A stretch of DNA of 23,925 bases from CAZNEZ01 sp964572475 (GTDB taxonomy: Bacteria > Bacillota > Clostridia > Lachnospirales > Lachnospiraceae). The notes beneath the pieces were generated by a model, which saw only the letters and a list, made by a program, of their open reading frames with translations, was not told the origin of the DNA and made no database searches. Location: positions 1-23,925 of the forward strand of contig CAZNEZ010000040.1 in assembly GCA_964572475.1 (NCBI GenBank), written 5' to 3'. The position numbers and the translations under genes are program-made. Position 1 is the stretch's first letter. Every line of letters starts with the position of its first letter. This document shows positions 16,203 to 23,925 of the stretch, piece by piece.

Positions 16203-17867
16203 TTAATTCTCCATAGCCTTTTTTTGCTCAGCTTTGTTTTTATACATTTCCTGATCAGCCCTTACTCTGGTATCATTAAGAGTACCATCTATAGCTGAGT
16301 CAAAATGTGCATATCCGTGAGCTATCTCCATCTTTACTTTGAAATACTTAATATTCAAGGCAGCAATACGTTTTTCCATTGAATTAGTTAGGAATTCATA
16401 TTCTTCTTCACTCATTTCCGTTACTACAGCACAAAACTCATCTCCGCCAATTCTATAGACAATTCCTCTTGGTGAAAATAAATCCTGTATAATTTCGCTA
16501 CATACAATTATGTAATAATCTCCCATGCTATGACCGTGAACATCATTAAAGTATTTGAGATTATTCAAATCAAACATAATCATAGAATAGTCATCGTAAT
16601 CTTTAGGTTTAACCATTTCTAAATCTTTTTCAAATGAAGCTCGATTATGTAATTTGGTTAGTGCATCAACATATGCAATCTCACGAAGCGCCATTGCTTC
16701 TTCGCCTACTGCAATTAAATCTCTTGAATCTTTTAAACTTATTATTCCGAGGACAATAATGTAAATCAAAAAACCTATTCTAACAAAACACGAAGCATCA
16801 GCTGCGGGCTTTACATAATAGTAAAATAAGTCTAATATAATGCAGCCAGTTACAATAAGAGCGCAAATACAATTTGCCCATATTTTATATTTGTTTCTAA
16901 TCTCTTTAGATAATATAGCACGGATAGTTTCGACGATTAGTCCAATTGCTGAAAAAACAATAAGTATATGTGAAACTATAACAGATTCTTTAAAATCGTA
17001 TACCTCAAAGATTTGGAATCCTAATATAATTATAAATGCTACTAAATATGATAGACTAATTCCATCAAATATTTTTGATTTTTTAAGACCATATGTAAGT
17101 CGAACAAATCTAATAAATGGGAAAAACATCAATATTAAAGAAATAAACGATAATTGACTAAATATTACTGCATGCCCCATAATGATTGGCAATATATGCG
17201 TTTCAGTTATTGACCAAATAGAAAGCATTAACGCAAATACACCAAGCCATACCAAACTTTCGTGATTAACTATTTTATCTTTTAGCATTACACATCCAAA
17301 AACTATTCCCAATCCAATAACAAATATAACAATTGATAAGAATAATGAAAGCATATTTTTAGAGAACAAACTATTAAGTAGAGTAATCTTATCTCCATAT
17401 GTAAAATTAGGTATTATACCAGATGTGCTATCATAGGGTGAAGTTAACTCTACCTTAATTACAGCATTTGCATAATCCTGAGTTAATTCAACGAAATTCC
17501 ATGTTGGACCAGGTGTATTACCTATCGATCTAACTATATGTGTAAAATAGTAAATCTGAGTACTGTTAATTGATACTTTAACATTCTGATGGCTGGTATA
17601 AAACAGCAAGGTTGTGCCAGCTTTTATCTGTCTAGGAAGCGTTTTGGTAAGTACTAAAGTGTTATTAGCACCTACATCAATCCTTTTAGGCAATTCACTC
17701 ATAACAACAGTATCACCATCTTCATTCACATAAGACCATCCTGTGTTAAAGGCACTAATATTAGAATTAGAGTTTGAACTTATATTGCTTCCACAAAAGA
17801 ATGCTGATATTATTAAAAATGCTATTGCCAATATAACTTCGGCAAGGTAAATCTTAAGATATTTCAT
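16203..17867 (-). CDS. Membrane diguanylate cyclase, extracytoplasmic sensor-7TM-GGDEF
   Basis: A 554-residue sensor enzyme predicted to make cyclic di-GMP. An N-terminal hydrophobic segment (residues ~7-25) is followed by a beta-rich, probably extracellular region (~35-165) and about seven hydrophobic helices (~170-385), the layout of 7TM-DISM receptors. The C-terminal GGDEF domain has an intact GGDEF motif at residues 474-478 (RIGGDEF), preceded by the expected DALTKLHNRASF and FDLNNLKYFND segments, so it should be active. There is no RxxD inhibitory site just before the motif, so product feedback by the usual I-site is not expected. ATG 17867 has AAGGAG five nt upstream. It lies 27 nt after the rhomboid-like gene and is probably co-transcribed with it. 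The ligand is unknown. Confidence 0.9.
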   Translation of the reverse strand: MKYLKIYLAEVILAIAFLIISAFFCGSNISSNSNSNISAFNTGWSYVNEDGDTVVMSELPKRIDVGANNTLVLTKTLPRQIKAGTTLLFYTSHQNVKVSINSTQIYYFTHIVRSIGNTPGPTWNFVELTQDYANAVIKVELTSPYDSTSGIIPNFTYGDKITLLNSLFSKNMLSLFLSIVIFVIGLGIVFGCVMLKDKIVNHESLVWLGVFALMLSIWSITETHILPIIMGHAVIFSQLSFISLILMFFPFIRFVRLTYGLKKSKIFDGISLSYLVAFIIILGFQIFEVYDFKESVIVSHILIVFSAIGLIVETIRAILSKEIRNKYKIWANCICALIVTGCIILDLFYYYVKPAADASCFVRIGFLIYIIVLGIISLKDSRDLIAVGEEAMALREIAYVDALTKLHNRASFEKDLEMVKPKDYDDYSMIMFDLNNLKYFNDVHGHSMGDYYIIVCSEIIQDLFSPRGIVYRIGGDEFCAVVTEMSEEEYEFLTNSMEKRIAALNIKYFKVKMEIAHGYAHFDSAIDGTLNDTRVRADQEMYKNKAEQKKAMEN

Positions 17868-17894
17868 GAAATCTCCTTAAAGCAATATAATGTA

Positions 17895-18785
17895 TTATTT
17901 CTTAATGTGTTCATGTGTAAACAAATGATCTTGACAATATTCATAATTACCATCGCATTTTGAGCAAAATCTAAACGTAAGATTTGGATCATCCTCATCT
18001 GTTCTTCCACATATAGCGCATTTGTGTTTGGTGATACCCGCAGCAGTATGATTTCTGACTGAATTAACTTTTTTCTTATAATCTTTTTTTCTCTTCACTT
18101 CCTTATAAGATATATTCTTAAAGTTACGTGATGTTAAGAAAAATACAGCAAAATTAAGTATTGATAAGATAATAGAAATTCTAATTGACCAAGCAATCTC
18201 TGCTCCATTGGAATAAACGCTAGTCCATGTTTTCATGGTAATTCCAAGCGGACACATAAATTCGTATGCAATATAAACGGCATCTACAAGTGCCAGCCAC
18301 TTTACTTTAATTGGAATAATTGCCATAAACAGCACTTGCATATCCGGAAAACATAATGCAAATGCAAAAAACGAAGACATATTAATATAATATGTGCTAG
18401 GTGATATCTCAAATCCTGTAATCCAATAAATTAGCATTGATCCCAATGTCATAAAAAAGATTCCAGAAAAAATATATATATTATATCTAAATGTACCTAA
18501 ATATCGTTCAAGACTTGAACCAATCCAGTAAAAGAACATAAACATAAAAATTATAAATATGCTAAAACTTTGGGGAATAGTACATACCCATGTAAGCAAT
18601 CTCCAAACTTGTCCTCTCATAACTAGTGAAGGTACCAAAGTAAGGTAATCGTATGCTATAGAATTAGTAAACGCTAAAAGATAGCCAATTCCATATGCCG
18701 CCAATATATATATAGTTAAATTGCTAATCGCAAACTTTGAAAACTTTCTCTCCATTCTATTCATAAAGCTGTTATTGTTATACAT
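17895..18785 (-). CDS. Rhomboid-like membrane pseudoprotease with C-terminal zinc-binding tail
   Basis: A 296-residue polytopic protein with about six hydrophobic segments in residues ~20-220. Rhomboid features are visible: the GQVWRLLTW loop motif and the YWIGSSLERYLG segment after the second helix. The catalytic elements appear lost. Where GxSG is expected the sequence reads YINMSSFF, and no histidine is seen in the last transmembrane helix. It therefore looks like a non-proteolytic rhomboid, related to a group common in Lachnospiraceae and often annotated simply as 'rhomboid' or 'membrane protein'. The cytoplasmic tail is basic (KRKKDYKKK) and ends in a metal-site-like array: Cys256, Cys259, Cys274, Cys277, Cys284, His287 and His291. 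The start ATG has AAGG eight nt upstream. First gene of an operon with the GGDEF protein; function unknown. Confidence 0.75.
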   Translation of the reverse strand: MYNNNSFMNRMERKFSKFAISNLTIYILAAYGIGYLLAFTNSIAYDYLTLVPSLVMRGQVWRLLTWVCTIPQSFSIFIIFMFMFFYWIGSSLERYLGTFRYNIYIFSGIFFMTLGSMLIYWITGFEISPSTYYINMSSFFAFALCFPDMQVLFMAIIPIKVKWLALVDAVYIAYEFMCPLGITMKTWTSVYSNGAEIAWSIRISIILSILNFAVFFLTSRNFKNISYKEVKRKKDYKKKVNSVRNHTAAGITKHKCAICGRTDEDDPNLTFRFCSKCDGNYEYCQDHLFTHEHIKK

Positions 18786-18813
18786 AAATTATACCTTACC
18801 TTTCGCTATTTGA

Positions 18814-18868
18814 CGAGAGGAAATCCAGAGCTTAAACTTTTTAAATACTCTGAGAGGAAATCCCCTCG
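18814..18868 (-). promoter_or_regulatory. Structured 5' leader of the rhomboid/GGDEF operon with two identical 12-nt repeats
   Basis: The sequence GAGAGGAAATCC (plus strand) occurs exactly at 18815-18826 and 18852-18863. In the minus-strand RNA, GAGGGG (18867-18862) can pair with CCUCUC of the near copy (18857-18852, AUUU loop) or, at the cost of one mismatch, with the far copy (18820-18815). In either case a CAGAG/CUCUG stem (18852-18848 with 18830-18826) can form between the copies, although it shares base 18852 with the near hairpin. The far CCUCUC can also pair with the GAAAGG at the ribosome binding site (18804-18799) with one mismatch. It fits no riboswitch consensus I know. Switching is inferred. 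Confidence 0.5.
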
Positions 18869-18882
18869 ACACACATAGCATT

Positions 18883-18911
18883 ATTATAATTTTTGTAGTT
18901 CAGTTTGTCAA
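18883..18911 (-). promoter_or_regulatory. Perfect consensus sigma-A promoter of the rhomboid/GGDEF operon
   Basis: TTGACA (18906-18911) and TATAAT (18883-18888) on the minus strand with exactly 17 nt between. Transcription should start near 18876, giving a ~91-nt leader that contains the repeat structure at 18814-18868. Confidence 0.85.
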
Positions 18912-18948
18912 ATGATTTAGCTATATTTTAAGCATATTTAACTGATAT

Positions 18949-19437
18949 TTAATACTTTCTGTTAATTCTAAACTCATCAATCATTTCGGCAAATTCACCA
19001 ACTGTCATATCCTGACTTAAAACGTCAGATAATTTACTACTGACACTTAATCCTTTAGACTCCTGCTCTACTTCAGCTTCTACGCTATTACTCACTTCTA
19101 CATCTTCTGTTTCTGACATTTCCATAGAAGAAGTTTCTTTAGAATCATCGTAATCCATATTTGTATTATTATTCATATTATACTCTGGCTGTGCTCCATT
19201 ATCCCTAAAGTTAATATTTCTAGGTTGTGGCATAGGAACTGGAATACAAATTTCCTGTCCTACTTGTAAATTGTAAATGTTTAAGTATTTATTTGCATCC
19301 ATTATGTCTGAAACGCTTACATTATAATATCTACTCAGGCGGTAAAGTGTGTCACCCTTGTGTATTACATGTATAATTCCGTTACATCTAGTGCATCTGC
19401 AAATCTGTTTTCCGTTCATATTATTCATGTTATCCAT
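18949..19437 (-). CDS. LysM domain protein
   Basis: A 162-residue protein with a single LysM domain at residues ~23-67 (HKGDTLYRLSRYYNVS to VGQEICIPV), a peptidoglycan-binding module. The N-terminus is short and cysteine-containing (Cys13, Cys15, Cys18), with no signal peptide. The C-terminal ~90 residues are acidic and low-complexity and end in a conserved-looking helical segment. A leaderless LysM protein in a spore former could be a spore coat or cortex-interface protein, like SafA or SpoVID-type LysM proteins, but nothing here proves it. ATG 19437 is chosen because AAAGGG lies ~6 nt upstream; an upstream in-frame start at 19464 would enclose that site. It is monocistronic; the only promoter-like element seen is a TATAAT-type -10 without a good -35. 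Confidence 0.8.
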   Translation of the reverse strand: MDNMNNMNGKQICRCTRCNGIIHVIHKGDTLYRLSRYYNVSVSDIMDANKYLNIYNLQVGQEICIPVPMPQPRNINFRDNGAQPEYNMNNNTNMDYDDSKETSSMEMSETEDVEVSNSVEAEVEQESKGLSVSSKLSDVLSQDMTVGEFAEMIDEFRINRKY

Positions 19438-19487
19438 TTTGACCCTTTCATTGCAGTATCGCAATATGTTGTTATCATTATAGTATT

Positions 19488-19512
19488 ATGCACTAAGATA
19501 TAGTGGGTGCAT
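19488..19512. repeat. Inverted repeat in the LysM/activase intergenic region
   Basis: ATGCAC (19488-19493) with GTGCAT (19507-19512), and an alternative overlapping pair CACTA/TAGTG (19491-19495 with 19501-19505). It lies between the divergent LysM and activase-fusion genes and may be an operator. The rest of this 207-base gap is A/T-rich and holds only the promoter listed next. Confidence 0.3.
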
Positions 19513-19546
19513 GCTTATTATAAATATTAAAAAAAAAATCAATTTA

Positions 19547-19575
19547 TTGAAATTTTTATATATCTGATATATAAT
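19547..19575 (+). promoter_or_regulatory. Sigma-A promoter of the activase-fusion gene
   Basis: TTGAAA (19547-19552), 17 nt, TATAAT (19570-19575), only one mismatch from consensus. Transcription should start near 19582, upstream of the AGGAGG at 19609-19614. Confidence 0.8.
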
Positions 19576-19644
19576 AGGAAATGTTTGTTTACAATAGAAA
19601 GATTTCATAGGAGGATGCTCGTATTAGGGCATACATATATTTAT

Positions 19645-22600
19645 ATGGCTAATAATAAAACTTTAGGAATTGATATAGGTTCCACAACAGTTAAAATCGC
19701 AATACTAGATGAAAATAATACTATTTTATTTTCTGATTATGAGAGACATTATGCTAATATTCAAGAAACATTAGCAAGTCTTCTTAAAAAAGCTTCTGAA
19801 AAGTTAGGAAACCTATTATTATCTCCTGTTATTACTGGTTCAGGAGGACTTAGTATCTCAAAAAGTCTTAATATACCATTTGTACAGGAGGTTGTAGCAG
19901 TTTCTACTTCCCTCAAGGATTTTGCACCACAAACAGATGTGGCAATTGAACTTGGTGGTGAAGATGCTAAAATTATATATTTTACTAATGGTGTAGATCA
20001 AAGAATGAATGGAATTTGTGCTGGTGGTACAGGTTCATTTATTGACCAGATGGCATCTCTTCTTCAAACTGATGCAACTGGTCTGAATGAATATGCTAAA
20101 GATTATAAAGCTATATATCCAATAGCTGCAAGATGTGGTGTATTTGCAAAGACAGATATTCAGCCATTAATCAATGAAGGAGCTACAAAAGAAGATTTAA
20201 GTGCATCTATTTTTCAGGCTGTAGTTAATCAAACCATAAGCGGTCTTGCTTGTGGCAAGCCAATTCGTGGTAATGTTGCTTTTCTTGGTGGCCCACTTCA
20301 TTTCTTATCTGAACTTAAGAATGCATTTATAAGAACTCTTAAGTTGACAGATGAACACATAATTGCACCAGACCACTCTCATCTTTTTGCTGCAATTGGT
20401 GCTGCAATGAACTATCAAAAAGGATTTGACACAGATATAAATACATTATGTAATACTTTAACAAAAGGTGTGAAAATGAACGCTGAGGTTAAACGAATGG
20501 AGCCTTTATTCGCATCAAAAGAGGAATATAAAGAATTTCTTGAAAGGCATAATGAACATAGTGTTGTAACGGCTGAACTTAGTACATATGAGGGTGATTG
20601 CTTTATCGGTGTTGATGCAGGTTCAACTACTACTAAAGTTGCACTTATTGCTGAAGATGGTTCTTTATTGTATTCATTTTACAGTAGTAACAATGGTAGT
20701 CCATTAGCCACTACAATCAAGTCTATCAAGGAAATCTATACTCTTCTTCCATCTACTGCAAGGATTGTTTATTCATGTTCAACTGGATATGGAGAGGCTC
20801 TAATTAAGGCTGCATTAATGCTTGATGAGGGAGAGGTTGAAACCGTTTCTCATTATTATGCTGCTTCTTTCTTTGAACCTGATGTTGACTGTATTCTTGA
20901 TATCGGTGGTCAGGACATGAAATGTATTAAAATAAAAGATCACACAGTTGACAGTGTTCAGCTTAATGAAGCTTGTTCATCGGGCTGTGGTTCATTTATT
21001 GAAACCTTTGCCAAATCATTAAAATATGAGGTTAAGGATTTTGCTAAAGCAGCCCTTTTTGCTGAAAATCCAATTGATCTTGGAACAAGATGTACAGTGT
21101 TTATGAATTCTAATGTTAAACAAGCCCAAAAAGAAGGAGCTACGGTTGCGGATATCTCTTCGGGTCTTGCTTATTCTGTTATTAAAAATGCCCTTTTTAA
21201 AGTTATTAAGCTTACTGATGCCAAAGATTTAGGCGAAAAAGTTGTTGTTCAAGGTGGAACATTCTATAATGACGCTGTTCTTAGAAGTTTTGAAAAAATA
21301 TCAGGCTGTAATGCTATAAGACCAGATATCGCTGGTATTATGGGGGCATTTGGAGCTGCACTTGTTGCACGTGAAAGATACAATGTTGGAACTGAAACAA
21401 CTATGTTACCTATTGAGAAAATCAATGCTTTAGAATTTTCTACTTCCATGGCTAGATGTAAGGGTTGCACTAACAGCTGTCTTTTAACAATCAATAAATT
21501 TACTGGAGGTCGCCAGTATATTACTGGTAACCGATGCGAACGTGGACTGGGTAAAGAAAAAAACAAATCAAAAATACCTAATCTTTTTGAATATAAACTT
21601 GAAAAATTATTTAATTATGAGTCTCTTACTATTGATGAAGCACCAAGAGGTGTGGTTGGTATACCAAGAGTTCTTAATATGTATGAAATTTATCCATTTT
21701 GGGCTACATTCTTTAAAAAGCTTGGATATAGTGTTACTCTGTCACCTCAATCAAGTCATAAGATTTATGAACTTGGCATTGAGTCTATTCCTAGTGAATC
21801 AGAATGTTATCCAGCAAAACTGGCACACGGACATATTATGTGGTTAATTAAGCAGGGGGTTAAATTTATATATTATCCTTGTATTCCATATGAAAGAAAT
21901 GAAACTCCAGATGCGAATAATCACTTTAACTGCCCTATTGTAACATCATATGCTGAAAACATTAAGAATAATGTTGAAGAGCTTAAAAGTGATGAATACA
22001 AGTTTATGAACCCATTTATGGCGATGACAGACAAGAAAATTCTTACAGAACAGTTACTTATACAATTCTCAGAAGAAATGAATATTCCGGCATCAGAAGT
22101 TATAGAGGCAGCTAATGCCGGCTGGGAAGAACTTGAGAATGTACATAAGGATATTCAGAAAAAGGGTGAGGATACTCTTAAGTATTTAAAGGATAATAAT
22201 CTTAGAGGAATTGTTTTAGCCGGAAGACCATATCATGTTGATCCAGAGATTAATCATGGTATTCCTGAACTGATTAATTCTTATGGAATTGCTGTATTAA
22301 CTGAAGATAGTATTTCTCATCTTTCTGAGGTTGAAAGACCTTTAATTGTTATGGATCAGTGGATGTATCATTCAAGATTGTATAAAGCAGCTAATTTTGT
22401 TAAAACACAGGACAACTTGGACCTTATTCAGCTTAATTCTTTTGGATGCGGTCTAGATGCTGTTACCACAGACCTTGTAAGTGATATCCTTACTAAGTCA
22501 GGCAAAATTTATACTGTCCTCAAAATTGATGAAGTTAATAATCTTGGAGCTGCAAGAATCAGAATACGTTCTCTTATTTCGGCTATCAGAGTACGCGAGA

Positions 22601-23874
22601 TTAAGGGACATAAATGTGAAATACACCCTTCAAATTATAATCGTGTTGAGTTTACTAAAGAAATGAAAAAGAATTATACTATTTTATGCCCTAATATGTC
22701 ACCTATTCATTTTGAACTTTTACAGCCTGCTTTAATGTCACAGGGACTTAATGTTGAAATTCTTAAAAATGATAATAAATCTTCTGTAGATATTGGCTTA
22801 AAGTATGTTAATAATGATGCTTGTTATCCTTCACTTATTGTTGTAGGACAGATGATGGATGCGCTATTATCTGGCAAATATGATTTAAATAAGACGGCTG
22901 TTTTAATGACACAGACAGGCGGAGGCTGTAGAGCATCAAATTATATTGGATTTATTAGAAGAGCGCTTGAAAAGGCTGGACTTGAACATATTCCTGTTTT
23001 ATCACTAAGCGTACAGGGTTTAGAAAAAAACAGTGGTTTTAAGATAACTCCTGCACTTGCTATAAAAGGTATGCAGGCATTAGTCTACGGAGATGTATTT
23101 ATGCGTGTCCTTTACCATATGAGACCTTATGAAGCAGTTCCTGGTTCTGCTAATGAACTTCATGAAAAGTGGCTTAAAATTTGTATAGAACATTTATCAA
23201 AAAAATCTATGGATATGAGAACATTTAGAAAAAATCTTCGTCAGATTATTAAAGAATTTGATAACCTTCCTATAACGGATATTAAAAAGCCTCGTGTTGG
23301 CGTGGTTGGCGAGATTCTTGTTAAGTTCTCTCCTACTGCTAATAACCATATTATAGATTTACTTGAATCTGAAGGTGCTGAAGCTGTAATGCCTGATTTA
23401 CTAGATTTCTTTATGTATTGTTTCTTTAATTCCAATTTTAAGGTTTCTCATTTTGGATTTAAAAAATCTACTGCTCTTATATCTAATATAGGTGTTAAAT
23501 TCCTTAATTACCTTAGACGTGCAGCAGTTGATGAACTTGATAAGAGTAAAAACTTTAATCCACCTTCAGATATTAGAGAACTTGCTAAATTAGCCAGTCC
23601 TATTGTATCTTTAGGCAATCAGACTGGTGAAGGCTGGTTCTTAACGGGTGAAATGCTGGAGCTTATTCATACAGGAGTACCTAATATTGTATGTGCTCAA
23701 CCATTTGCCTGCCTGCCAAATCATGTAGTAGGTAAAGGTGTTATCAAAGAACTTCGTCACCAATATCCAGATGCAAATATTGTAGCTGTAGATTATGACC
23801 CTGGTGCTAGTGAAGTTAACCAATTAAATAGAATTAAATTAATGCTTGCTACGGCAAATAAGAATTTAACATAA
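19645..23874 (+). CDS. Giant 2-hydroxyacyl-CoA dehydratase activase / HgdB-like fusion protein
   Basis: A ~1409-residue fusion. Two BadF/BadG/HgdC-type ASKHA ATPase domains come first: one from GIDIGSTTVK near residue 8, the second from GVDAGSTTTK at 322. Each keeps the cysteine pair that holds the bridging [4Fe-4S] cluster in HgdC (Cys125/Cys164 and Cys444/Cys483, both 39 apart). A four-cysteine motif follows (Cys605, 608, 612, 631), then a DUF2229-type region and a C-terminal half like HgdB or double-cubane-cluster proteins, with ECYPAK, CIPYER, FGCGLDAVTTD and CLPNHVVGKG motifs. Activases fire electrons at low potential into a partner by ATP hydrolysis; this family's substrate is unknown. 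The start is uncertain: ATG 19645 best fits the family, but AGGAGG is 30 nt upstream and abuts an in-frame ATG at 19615; TTG 19585 is also open. It has its own promoter and no operon partner in view. Confidence 0.88.
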   Translation: MANNKTLGIDIGSTTVKIAILDENNTILFSDYERHYANIQETLASLLKKASEKLGNLLLSPVITGSGGLSISKSLNIPFVQEVVAVSTSLKDFAPQTDVAIELGGEDAKIIYFTNGVDQRMNGICAGGTGSFIDQMASLLQTDATGLNEYAKDYKAIYPIAARCGVFAKTDIQPLINEGATKEDLSASIFQAVVNQTISGLACGKPIRGNVAFLGGPLHFLSELKNAFIRTLKLTDEHIIAPDHSHLFAAIGAAMNYQKGFDTDINTLCNTLTKGVKMNAEVKRMEPLFASKEEYKEFLERHNEHSVVTAELSTYEGDCFIGVDAGSTTTKVALIAEDGSLLYSFYSSNNGSPLATTIKSIKEIYTLLPSTARIVYSCSTGYGEALIKAALMLDEGEVETVSHYYAASFFEPDVDCILDIGGQDMKCIKIKDHTVDSVQLNEACSSGCGSFIETFAKSLKYEVKDFAKAALFAENPIDLGTRCTVFMNSNVKQAQKEGATVADISSGLAYSVIKNALFKVIKLTDAKDLGEKVVVQGGTFYNDAVLRSFEKISGCNAIRPDIAGIMGAFGAALVARERYNVGTETTMLPIEKINALEFSTSMARCKGCTNSCLLTINKFTGGRQYITGNRCERGLGKEKNKSKIPNLFEYKLEKLFNYESLTIDEAPRGVVGIPRVLNMYEIYPFWATFFKKLGYSVTLSPQSSHKIYELGIESIPSESECYPAKLAHGHIMWLIKQGVKFIYYPCIPYERNETPDANNHFNCPIVTSYAENIKNNVEELKSDEYKFMNPFMAMTDKKILTEQLLIQFSEEMNIPASEVIEAANAGWEELENVHKDIQKKGEDTLKYLKDNNLRGIVLAGRPYHVDPEINHGIPELINSYGIAVLTEDSISHLSEVERPLIVMDQWMYHSRLYKAANFVKTQDNLDLIQLNSFGCGLDAVTTDLVSDILTKSGKIYTVLKIDEVNNLGAARIRIRSLISAIRVREIKGHKCEIHPSNYNRVEFTKEMKKNYTILCPNMSPIHFELLQPALMSQGLNVEILKNDNKSSVDIGLKYVNNDACYPSLIVVGQMMDALLSGKYDLNKTAVLMTQTGGGCRASNYIGFIRRALEKAGLEHIPVLSLSVQGLEKNSGFKITPALAIKGMQALVYGDVFMRVLYHMRPYEAVPGSANELHEKWLKICIEHLSKKSMDMRTFRKNLRQIIKEFDNLPITDIKKPRVGVVGEILVKFSPTANNHIIDLLESEGAEAVMPDLLDFFMYCFFNSNFKVSHFGFKKSTALISNIGVKFLNYLRRAAVDELDKSKNFNPPSDIRELAKLASPIVSLGNQTGEGWFLTGEMLELIHTGVPNIVCAQPFACLPNHVVGKGVIKELRHQYPDANIVAVDYDPGASEVNQLNRIKLMLATANKNLT

Positions 23875-23876
23875 AA

Positions 23877-23900
23877 AAGCGCTTGTCGGCACAAGCGCTT
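23877..23900. terminator. 10-bp hairpin after the activase fusion, oriented as a minus-strand terminator
   Basis: AAGCGCTTGT (23877-23886), loop CGGC, perfect complement 23891-23900. The A-run lies on the left, so a T-tract follows the stem only on the minus strand. It would therefore stop transcription coming from the right rather than the plus-strand activase gene, although it could still weaken read-through. Confidence 0.65.
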
Positions 23901-23902
23901 GG

Positions 23903-23923
23903 AAGAACTGCGTTGCAGTTCTT
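23903..23923 (+). terminator. Second perfect hairpin at the window edge
   Basis: AAGAACTGC (23903-23911), loop GTT, perfect 9-bp complement 23915-23923, two bases after the previous hairpin. The window ends two bases later, so whether a T-tract follows, and which gene it serves, cannot be seen. Confidence 0.45.
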
Positions 23924-23925
23924 CT

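Noticed and set aside
16203..18911. A c-di-GMP riboswitch in the leader of the diguanylate cyclase operon
   Set aside because: The conserved c-di-GMP-I or -II core sequences are not seen in the ~91-nt leader; only the duplicated repeat structure is present.
19581..19610. Possible leader peptide MFVYNRKIS ending just before AGGAGG
   Set aside because: The predicted transcription start (~19582) falls at or after its ATG and it has no ribosome site.
1..23925. CRISPR arrays, tRNA or rRNA genes, transposases or phage genes
   Set aside because: No regularly spaced repeats, no tRNA-like cloverleaf and no such protein families were seen on either strand.

Overview
The window looks like a piece of chromosome from an AT-rich, anaerobic, endospore-forming Firmicute, most likely a Lachnospiraceae-type clostridium. 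The reasons are a complete spoIVA, AT-rich codon use with strong AGGAGG-type ribosome binding sites, a spermidine operon of the type seen in gut clostridia, a very large 2-hydroxyacyl-CoA-dehydratase-activase-like protein, and a GH51 arabinofuranosidase. No phage, insertion sequence, CRISPR array, rRNA or tRNA is visible. No gene-free stretch exceeds about 200 bases.

Layout, left to right. (1) 6-3281, minus strand: a membrane-anchored MutS-type ATPase and, upstream of it, spoIVA, which has its own candidate SigE promoter and a stem-loop near the mRNA 5' end. (2) 3456-11244, minus strand: a tightly packed run transcribed right to left, speD, speA-like PLP decarboxylase, speE, carboxy(nor)spermidine dehydrogenase, carboxy(nor)spermidine decarboxylase, pyridoxamine kinase, a TatD-linked-type radical SAM protein and a histidine-phosphatase (phosphoglycerate-mutase-like) protein. 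It holds both known spermidine-forming chemistries, the decarboxylated-SAM route (SpeD+SpeE) and the aspartate-semialdehyde/carboxyspermidine route. It also holds a kinase able to supply PLP to its two PLP enzymes. No agmatine-processing gene is present. (3) 11310-16173: a transglutaminase-like lipoprotein (minus) and a 1247-residue multidomain GH51 protein (plus), divergently transcribed from two good sigma-A promoters. The GH51 gene ends in a strong bidirectional terminator. (4) 16203-18911, minus strand: a two-gene operon of a rhomboid-like pseudoprotease with a C-terminal zinc-binding tail and a 7TM-GGDEF diguanylate cyclase. It is driven by a perfect consensus sigma-A promoter followed by a structured leader with two identical 12-nt repeats. 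(5) 18949-19437, minus strand: a LysM protein. (6) 19645-23874, plus strand: the ~1409-residue activase/HgdB-like fusion, ending in tandem hairpins at the window edge.

The best candidates for new biology are the doubled spermidine operon with its unusual passengers, the pseudoprotease/diguanylate cyclase pair behind a possibly switching leader, and the activase fusion, in which both ATPase halves keep the iron-sulfur cysteine pair at the same 39-residue spacing. All functional statements rest on reading the sequence and on family knowledge; no database search was run.
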